Source: Litorisediminicola beolgyonensis (lineage in GTDB: Bacteria; Pseudomonadota; Alphaproteobacteria; Rhodobacterales; Rhodobacteraceae). Taken from it: DNA of 16,865 nt. This document shows positions 12,605 through 16,865 of the stretch, in pieces. The notes below the pieces were generated by a model. That model saw only the letters and a program-made list of their open reading frames with translations, had not been told where the DNA came from and searched no databases. Numbering within the stretch: position 1 is the first letter of the stretch; each line of letters begins with the position of its first letter. Both the position numbers and the translations under genes were made by a program. The stretch is from positions 1-16,865 of the forward strand of contig NZ_JBHTMU010000057.1 of assembly GCF_042679605.1 (NCBI RefSeq), read 5' to 3'.

Positions 12605-12694
12605 GCGGTTCTAACCCGCGTCCGGCTATGGGCAAGTGCCGCGCGCCCCTGTGCTACACTCGTGCCTGCACTGCGGGGCAACAGGGAGACAGCC

Positions 12695-13168
12695 ATGCCC
12701 AGGATCATCGCCGACCGGATGATCGCCCGGATCGAGGGCGATTTCGTCGTCTTCCTGATCGGCTTGCGGGTGAACAGGCCTTGGAAGGTCTGGAAATGGG
12801 GGCCTGCGACCCTGGCGATGCCGAGGATGATCCGCGAACTGACCGCGGCGCCGTCCGAGGAGACGGGGTTTCTCGGCTATACCGGGCTCGGGCTTGCGGC
12901 GATGGTGCAGTATTGGCGGAGCTTCGATCACCTCGAGGCCTATGCCCGGAGCGAGACGCAGGCGCATTGGCCCGCCTGGGTCGCCTTCAACAAAAGGATG
13001 CGGCAGGCGCGGGGCGATGTCGGCATCTGGCACGAGACCTACCTGGTCCGGGACGGCGCCTACGAGACGGTCTATAGCGGCATGCCCGCCTTCGGGCTGG
13101 GCAAGGCGGCGGAGCTGGTGCCGGCGACGGGCAGTCGCGAGGACGCGCGTCGGCGTCTGGCGGGGTAG
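12695..13168 (+). CDS. DUF4188 (monooxygenase-like, dimeric alpha/beta-barrel) protein
   Basis: A 157-residue cytoplasmic protein of the DUF4188 family, often labelled monooxygenase family protein although no reaction is established. Landmarks are FVVFLIGLRVNRPWKVWKWGP, AMPRMIRELTA, GFLGYTG, VQYWRSFDHLEAYAR, HWPAWVAFNKR, GDVGIWHETY and YETVYSGMPAFGL. The pattern of a YWRS strand, helix, then HxxxW resembles ABM-type dimeric alpha/beta barrels, so a small heme- or aromatic-binding enzyme is possible (inference). The ATG at 12695 follows GGGAG. It is the only plus-strand gene between 7.4 kb and the right edge. It is divergent from the outer membrane gene and convergent with rpsP, and so interrupts the usual rpsP-rimM arrangement. 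Confidence 0.85.
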   Translation: MPRIIADRMIARIEGDFVVFLIGLRVNRPWKVWKWGPATLAMPRMIRELTAAPSEETGFLGYTGLGLAAMVQYWRSFDHLEAYARSETQAHWPAWVAFNKRMRQARGDVGIWHETYLVRDGAYETVYSGMPAFGLGKAAELVPATGSREDARRRLAG

Positions 13169-13203
13169 GGCGCCTCAGGCCGCTTTGTGGTCCACCCGGA
13201 ACG

Positions 13204-13236
13204 AAAAACGCGCGGGGAGGGTAGCTCCCCGCGCGT
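13204..13236 (-). terminator. Intrinsic terminator of the rpsP transcript
   Basis: ACGCGCGGGGA (13208-13218) pairs perfectly with TCCCCGCGCGT (13226-13236), a stem of 11 base pairs with a seven-base loop. On the minus strand it is followed by a TTTTT run (13208-13204): a textbook rho-independent terminator 26 bases after the rpsP stop. Because rpsP ends here, rimM and trmD cannot simply be cotranscribed with it. Confidence 0.88.
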
Positions 13237-13261
13237 CTGTCCGATCCGGTAAGGGGTCGGA

Positions 13262-13648
13262 TTATTCTGCCGAGGCGTCCTCGGCGGGCTCTTCGGCCGG
13301 AGCGGAGGCTGCAGCGGCCTTTTCGGCCTTTTCCTTGGCGCGCTCCTGAGCGGCCTTGCCGGGCTCGCCCTTCTTGAGGTTCTGGCGCTCTTTCTTCTCG
13401 GCCAGGCCCGCGTTCTCGAGGAAGCGCTGGATCCGGTCGGTGGTCTGGGCGCCCTGGCTCAGCCAGTACTGGACGCGCTCGACATTCATCACCACGCGGC
13501 GCTCGTCATCCTTGGCGAGGAGCGGGTTGTAGGTGCCGAGCTTCTCGATGAAGCGGCCATCGCGCGGCATGCGGCTGTCGGCGGCGACGATGGCGTAGTG
13601 GGGGCGCTTCTTGGAACCGCCGCGGGCGAGACGAATTTTGATAGCCAT
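13262..13648 (-). CDS. rpsP: 30S ribosomal protein S16
   Basis: A 128-residue S16, a small-subunit protein needed for assembly of the 5' domain of 16S rRNA. The core is clear: MAIKIRLARGGSKKRPHYAIVAADSRMPRDGRFIEKLGTYNP read in order from residue 1, then VERVQYWLSQGAQTTDRIQRFLE. After about residue 85 there is a 40-residue Lys-then-Ala/Glu tail ending PAEDASAE, a known type of extension in alphaproteobacteria and probably disordered. The ATG at 13648 has a strong AAGGAGT site upstream. It lies 49 bases after chorismate mutase and ends the right-hand operon. Confidence 0.97.
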   Translation of the reverse strand: MAIKIRLARGGSKKRPHYAIVAADSRMPRDGRFIEKLGTYNPLLAKDDERRVVMNVERVQYWLSQGAQTTDRIQRFLENAGLAEKKERQNLKKGEPGKAAQERAKEKAEKAAAASAPAEEPAEDASAE

Positions 13649-13678
13649 GATATTTACTCCTTCGGCTGTCGGTTTGGG

Positions 13679-13696
13679 CCGCGTGGGGATACGCGG
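13679..13696 (-). other. Small inverted repeat between chorismate mutase and rpsP
   Basis: CCGCGT (13679-13684) pairs with ACGCGG (13691-13696) around a six-base loop. It starts one base after the chorismate mutase stop and precedes the rpsP ribosome site. There is no T-run, so full termination is unlikely; it could be a weak attenuator, a transcript-stabilising stem, or chance in GC-rich DNA. Confidence 0.3.
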
Positions 13697-13697
13697 A

Positions 13698-13997
13698 TCA
13701 CGATTGGTGTTTCTCGTGGTGCTTGATGACTTCCTGAATGATGAAATTCAGGAAGGCGGTGGCGAAATCCGGGTCGAGATCGGCCTGGTTCGCCAAATCC
13801 TTGAGCCGCGCGATCTGGCTTTCCTCGCGCGCGGGGTCGGATGGCGGGAGGTCGTGGCGCGCCTTGAGGACGCCCACGGCCTGGGTGTGCTTGAAACGCT
13901 CGGCCAGCGTGAAGACGAGGATCGCGTCGAGCCGGTCGATGGACTCGCGATGCTCTCTCAGCAGGGCGGCGGCGCGGGTGACGGTGTCTTCAGTCAA
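13698..13997 (-). CDS. Chorismate mutase, AroQ class, monofunctional
   Basis: A 99-residue all-helical AroQ chorismate mutase, converting chorismate to prephenate on the way to phenylalanine and tyrosine. Family residues keep the spacing of the E. coli enzyme: Arg17 (HRESIDRLD), Arg34 (LAERF), Lys45 (GVLKA), then Arg57-Glu58 (LPPSDPAREE). The final helix is FLNFIIQEVIKHHEK, with His near the place of the usual active-site Gln, a variation I believe is common in related bacteria. No ATG is available; the TTG at 13997 gives LTEDTV and the proper N-terminal helix. The start overlaps the stop of the preceding GNAT by eight bases, implying coupled translation. rpsP follows by 49 bases. Confidence 0.9.
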   Translation of the reverse strand: MTEDTVTRAAALLREHRESIDRLDAILVFTLAERFKHTQAVGVLKARHDLPPSDPAREESQIARLKDLANQADLDPDFATAFLNFIIQEVIKHHEKHQS

Positions 13998-14589
13998 GGG
14001 CCCAGCCTTTCGGTTTGAAGAGAGGGTCGATGTAGTTCTGGATCTCCATCTCGATGCCATGCGCCAACTGGCTGCCGCGCAGCTTCCCGGGCGACGGGTG
14101 CCGGTAGCAGACATCGTTGCCGTCCACGGTCGGCGCCTCGTGGTCGCGAGCCGCGCCCAGCCGCTCGGCGAGGCGGATCGAGTCGAGATCCTTGGGGTCG
14201 AGATAGCTGACCGCGGTCTCCCAGCCGCGATCCTCGTAGAAATGGCGCCGCACCCGGCTGACCGCTTCGAGCGCGAAGCCGTTCCCGGCGCGGGCGGGCC
14301 AAATGATCCAGGCGATCTCGGCCTCGGGCCATTTCGCGGGCTTCCAGCCACCGGCCATGCCGACCGTCTCGCCCGTCTCCTTGAGATGGACCATCCACAT
14401 GCCGAAGCCGCGGATCATCCAGTGGCCGATCTCGGCGGCATAGAGCATCCAGGTCTCGTAGGCGTTGAGCGGCCCGCCCATGAAGCGCGAGCGGTAGGAG
14501 GCGAAGGTGGCCTTGAAATCGGGGTAGTTCTCGGGCTCCGGCGCGGTCAGGCGCAGCCGGGCGGTCTCGAACACGGGGATCTCGGTCAT
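13990..14589 (-). CDS. GNAT acetyltransferase A of five-gene array (RimJ/RimL type)
   Basis: A 199-residue GNAT of the Acetyltransf_3 (RimJ/RimL-like) type, the last of five consecutive paralogs in transcription order. It shows FETARLRLTAPEPENYPDF at the N-terminus, GHWMIRGFGMWMVH (strand pair), WPEAEIAWIIW, the acetyl-CoA loop region ARAGNGFALEA, and SYLDPKDLDSIRLAERLGAARD. Compared with the others it has a C-terminal extension of about 30 residues (GKLRGSQLAHG ... KPKGWALD). The loop ARAGNG is the nearest of the five to the canonical (Q/R)xxGxG. Its ATG overlaps the stop of the gene before it (ATGA, 14586-14589), and its own stop lies inside the start of chorismate mutase. The substrate is unknown; protein N-terminal acetylation or a small-molecule amine are both possible. 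Confidence 0.88.
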   Translation of the reverse strand: MTEIPVFETARLRLTAPEPENYPDFKATFASYRSRFMGGPLNAYETWMLYAAEIGHWMIRGFGMWMVHLKETGETVGMAGGWKPAKWPEAEIAWIIWPARAGNGFALEAVSRVRRHFYEDRGWETAVSYLDPKDLDSIRLAERLGAARDHEAPTVDGNDVCYRHPSPGKLRGSQLAHGIEMEIQNYIDPLFKPKGWALD

Positions 14590-15179
14590 GCCGGCACCTC
14601 CGTCTCCGCGCCGCCCGCGTCGGACAGGGCAAAGCGCCAGACGGCGATCCCGGCGAGCCGGGCTTCGGCCTCGGCGTCGCGGGACGCGCCCAGCCGGTCC
14701 ATGAGACCGGAGAGCCGCGTATTGTCTGGATCGGCGTAGCTGACCACGGTGTCCCAGCCGAGGGTGTCTTTCAGATGCGCAAGGACCGCGCGGACCGCTT
14801 CCTCGGCATAGCCGTTGCCCTCGGCCCCCTCGGTCAGCATGATTCCGAGCTCGGGCTCGGCATCGCCATACTCGAAGCTCAGCCGGACGAAGCCCGCGGT
14901 GGGCGTGGTCGCGGCGTCGATGGTGAAGAGCCCGTAGCCGTGCAGGAGCCAGAGCGCCGTAGTCTGGGTGAAATCGGCCCAGGCCTCTTCGCGCGTGTAG
15001 GGCCCGCCCATGAAGGCCGCCCGCTCGGAGCCGAGGATCGTCGCGTAAGCGTCAAAATCGTAGATCCGCGGCGCGCGGATCTGCGTGCGCCTGGTGTCGA
15101 GCACGGGCACGCCGGAGCCGATCTTGGCGGCGGCGCGGGCGGCACGGCCGGGGCGATGCTTTTCGACGGGCGCGGTCAT
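14586..15179 (-). CDS. GNAT acetyltransferase B of five-gene array
   Basis: A 197-residue RimJ/RimL-type GNAT, fourth in the array. It has an extra basic N-terminal segment of about 25 residues (EKHRPGRAARAAAKIG) before the usual VLDTRRTQIRAPRIYDF. Then come SERAAFMGGPYTREEAW, LWLLHGYGLFTID, EPELGIMLTEGAEGNGYAEEAV (acetyl-CoA loop) and SYADPDNTRLSGLMDRLGASRD. The C-terminal VAWRF-like region lacks the CYRHP-type ending of the other members. I chose the ATG at 15179, which overlaps the stop of the preceding gene as ATGA (15176-15179), repeating the junction type of the whole array; its own stop forms the next ATGA. Function is not known beyond acetyl-CoA-dependent N-acetyl transfer. Confidence 0.88.
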   Translation of the reverse strand: MTAPVEKHRPGRAARAAAKIGSGVPVLDTRRTQIRAPRIYDFDAYATILGSERAAFMGGPYTREEAWADFTQTTALWLLHGYGLFTIDAATTPTAGFVRLSFEYGDAEPELGIMLTEGAEGNGYAEEAVRAVLAHLKDTLGWDTVVSYADPDNTRLSGLMDRLGASRDAEAEARLAGIAVWRFALSDAGGAETEVPA

Positions 15180-15682
15180 GGCATGACCTCCGGGTGGCGG
15201 TAGTTCAGGCAGGGATGGCCGAGAAGCGTGCCTTCGCCCTCGAGCGTCGCGCCGAGGCGCTCGGCCAGCGCGATCGACCGGGCATTCTCGGGATGGATCT
15301 GCGAGATCAGCCGGGTGAAGCCCAGCTCGGACGCGGCCCAGGTCCGTGCGGCGAGCGCGGCCTCGTAGGCGTAGCCCTGGCCCTCCATGCCCTCGAAGAT
15401 ATGCCAGCCAAGCTCGGGCTCGGGCCACATGACGTGGTTAATGATGCCCACGCGCCCGACCGGGGTGCCGTCGCGGAGCGTGACCATGAAGAAGCCGTAG
15501 CCGCGCAGCGCCCAGTGACCGAGAACGGCGAGAAAGCCGCGCCATTGGTCCATGGGCTCGGTCACCGGGCCGCCGGTGAAGCGCGCGCGCTCGGAGGCCA
15601 TGTAGGCCGAGCACGCGGGCAGGTCCGCCTCGGAGGGCAGGCGCAGGATCAGGCGCTCGGTGGTCAGACGCGGCGCGCTCAT
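15176..15682 (-). CDS. GNAT acetyltransferase C of five-gene array
   Basis: A 168-residue RimJ/RimL-type GNAT, third in the array. The N-terminus LTTERLILRLPSEADLPAC is the family's TERLxLR signature. It continues with SERARFTGGPVTEPMDQW, GHWALRGYGFFMVTLRDG, WPEPELGWHIFEGMEGQGYAYEAA (acetyl-CoA loop, with Glu where Arg or Gln is usual), SQIHPENARSIALAERLGA and LNYRHPEVMP. The start at 15682 overlaps the upstream stop by ATGA (15679-15682). It is most similar by eye to members D and E, suggesting local duplication. The substrate is unknown. Confidence 0.9.
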   Translation of the reverse strand: MSAPRLTTERLILRLPSEADLPACSAYMASERARFTGGPVTEPMDQWRGFLAVLGHWALRGYGFFMVTLRDGTPVGRVGIINHVMWPEPELGWHIFEGMEGQGYAYEAALAARTWAASELGFTRLISQIHPENARSIALAERLGATLEGEGTLLGHPCLNYRHPEVMP

Positions 15683-16209
15683 ACCGCCACCTCCGCCGGA
15701 CCGGGATGACGCCAGAGCTGGTCTTCGCCCATATGCACGTTCTGGTAGGTGCGCTCGAACACCGCGCCGAGCCGCTGCGCAAGCGCCTGCGAGCGGGTGT
15801 TGGTGGCGAGGATGTTTGAGGTCAGGGTGGTGAAGCCCAAGGCCTCGTAGGCCCAGTCCCGCGCGCGTTTGGCCGCCTCGAAGGCGATGCCGCGGCCCTC
15901 GAAGCCTTCGTAGACGACCCAGCCGAGCTCGGGCTCGGGCCAGCCGGAGGGGTTCCAGATGCCGGTGATCCCCGCCGGTTCGCCCGAGGCGCGGTCGAGG
16001 ATGGTCATGTAGCCATAGCCGTGGATGTGCCAGTGGCCGATATTCATCGCCCACCAGCGCCAGCTGTCATGCGGGTCCATCACCGGGCCGAAGCCCGGGG
16101 CGCGGACCGGGTCGCCGTGGAAGCGCGCGAAGGCCGGAACGTCGGAGAGCTCCGGGCCGCGCAGGATCAGGCGCTCGGTTTCGAGAACGGGGGCGGGCGT
16201 CAGGCTCAT
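15679..16209 (-). CDS. GNAT acetyltransferase D of five-gene array
   Basis: A 176-residue RimJ/RimL-type GNAT, second in the array. Landmarks are LETERLILRGPELSDVPAF, a diverged insert where the others have SDRARY/SERARF (here GDPVRAPGFGPVMDPHDSW), GHWHIHGYGYMTILD, WPEPELGWVVYEGFEGRGIAFEAA (acetyl-CoA loop), SNILATNTRSQALAQRLGAVFE and LWRHPG. The altered GFGPVMDP segment, in the substrate-facing N-terminal region, suggests a different substrate from C and E (inference). The start at 16209 overlaps the upstream stop by ATGA (16206-16209). Confidence 0.9.
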   Translation of the reverse strand: MSLTPAPVLETERLILRGPELSDVPAFARFHGDPVRAPGFGPVMDPHDSWRWWAMNIGHWHIHGYGYMTILDRASGEPAGITGIWNPSGWPEPELGWVVYEGFEGRGIAFEAAKRARDWAYEALGFTTLTSNILATNTRSQALAQRLGAVFERTYQNVHMGEDQLWRHPGPAEVAV

Positions 16210-16733
16210 GCGGACCCTCCCACCGCCAGCGGGTGGCGGTAGACGACGGTGTCGAGGGTGGTCTCGCCGTCGGGAAGCGCGGCGGAGGCGTCGTGGCGCG
16301 CGCCCAGCCGCTCGGCCAGCGCGATGGAGCGCGCGTTCTCGGGCGTGATATAGCTGACGAGCGTCTCGAAGAGGCCGCTCGCGGCGGCCCAGGCCAGCGC
16401 GGCGGAGGCGGCCTCGAAGGCGTAGCCGCGGCCTTCGAACCCTTCGAACAGCATCCAGCCGATCTCGGTCTCGGGAAAGCGCGGGGGGCGGGTGATGGCG
16501 ACCTGTCCGGCGAGGCGGCCGTCGCGGGTCTCGATCGCCCAGCCGCCATGGCCCATGAGCGGCCAGGAGCCGACCTCGGAGGCGAAGCCGTACCAGAGAT
16601 GCGTGCGCGTCTCGGGGCCGTCGCTGTAGCGGGCGCGGTCCGAGGCGAAGAAGGTCTCGAACGCGTCCATATCGGCCATGACATGGCCGCGGAGCCGCAG
16701 ACGGGCGGTGTCGATCACGGGCGCGGCGGTCAT
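16206..16733 (-). CDS. GNAT acetyltransferase E of five-gene array (first gene)
   Basis: A 175-residue RimJ/RimL-type GNAT and the first of the array in transcription order. It begins MTAAPVIDTARLRLRGHVMADMDAF and continues SDRARYSDGPETRTHLW, GGWAIETRDGRLAGQVAI, FPETEIGWMLFEGFEGRGYAFEAA (acetyl-CoA loop), SYITPENARSIALAERLGARHD and VVYRHPLAVGG. The ATG at 16733 is the first standard start codon in this frame inside the window, although the frame stays open to the right edge without ATG, GTG or TTG. The ATG also overlaps a TGA of another minus-strand frame, continuing the ATGA pattern, but I cannot show that frame is a gene. The promoter, or an upstream gene such as ffh, would lie outside the window. 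Confidence 0.9.
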   Translation of the reverse strand: MTAAPVIDTARLRLRGHVMADMDAFETFFASDRARYSDGPETRTHLWYGFASEVGSWPLMGHGGWAIETRDGRLAGQVAITRPPRFPETEIGWMLFEGFEGRGYAFEAASAALAWAAASGLFETLVSYITPENARSIALAERLGARHDASAALPDGETTLDTVVYRHPLAVGGSA

Positions 16734-16865
16734 CGGCGCAGCCCCCCGGCGATGGCGCGCGTGGCAGGCCGAGGCGCCGCGTATTTGGAAAAAGAAGAAG
16801 CGCTGGGGCAGGGCATCGTCCCGGCGTGGGACGCGCGGGCGGCGCGCGGCGCGCAGCGCTCCGCG
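16734..16865 (-). other. Right-edge segment upstream of the GNAT array
   Basis: No recognisable gene lies in these 132 bases. Two minus-strand frames are open to the edge; one ends in a TGA overlapping the start of GNAT E, giving a 28-residue stretch from an ATG at 16816 with no family likeness. The only distinctive bases are TATTTGGAAAAAGAAGAAGC at 16783-16802, an A/G-rich word in otherwise extremely GC-rich DNA. From general knowledge ffh often lies near rpsP, but no Ffh C-terminus can be read here. Confidence 0.4.

Noticed and set aside
13262..16733. Defence island or toxin-antitoxin reading of the GNAT array (GNAT toxins)
   Set aside because: GNAT toxins are partnered with small DNA-binding antitoxins; none is present, and the neighbours are chorismate mutase and S16.
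16730..16816. A 28-codon minus-strand ORF ending in an ATGA overlap with the first GNAT
   Set aside because: The overlap fits the array's pattern, but the peptide (MPCPSASSFSKYAAPRPATR...) has no family likeness or ribosome site, and the frame is simply open to the window edge.

Overview
The window looks like chromosomal DNA of an alphaproteobacterium, most likely a member of the Rhodobacteraceae (Rhodobacter/Roseobacter type). The reasons are the very high GC content, a MipZ-type division ATPase, a cysteine-free ribosomal protein L31, an S16 with a long Ala/Lys/Glu tail, a stand-alone AroQ chorismate mutase next to rpsP, and several GTG or TTG starts. It is core-genome DNA carrying accessory inserts. 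I see no insertion sequence, phage gene, tRNA, rRNA or CRISPR array.

Layout, left to right. (1) 1-797, minus: the N-terminal third of SMC, running off the left edge. A perfect DnaA-box sequence lies in its upstream region. (2) 991-1449, plus: a small GNAT acetyltransferase. (3) 1457-3664, minus: a cysteine-rich lipoprotein, a two-helix membrane protein, MipZ (start overlaps the membrane gene by ATGA), and a lipoprotein with a Cys-His-Asp pattern like the transglutaminase/papain fold. (4) 3802-7349, plus: a DUF2252 kinase-like protein and a 660-residue secreted-type protein with a cadherin-like domain and widely spaced RTX calcium motifs. A strong convergent terminator follows. (5) 7422-11648, minus: the ribosome and tRNA maturation genes in the order rimM, sulfotransferase, two-helix membrane protein, trmD, rplS, rpmE. 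(6) 11746-13168: a MipA/OmpV-type outer membrane protein (minus) and a divergent DUF4188 protein (plus). (7) 13262-16733, minus: five consecutive GNAT acetyltransferases linked by four ATGA overlaps, then chorismate mutase, then rpsP and a clear terminator.

The widespread bacterial block rpsP-rimM-trmD-rplS is therefore present but broken in two places. The mipA-like/DUF4188 pair and a terminator separate rpsP from rimM. A sulfotransferase (translationally coupled to rimM) and an uncharacterised membrane protein separate rimM from trmD. The most distinctive structure is the five-gene acetyltransferase array: diverged paralogs of the RimJ/RimL type, apparently made from one transcript together with chorismate mutase and S16. 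No complete, recognisable new defence or metabolic system can be claimed from the sequence alone. The best candidates for new biology are the GNAT array, the long-period RTX protein beside DUF2252, and the transglutaminase-like lipoprotein next to mipZ.
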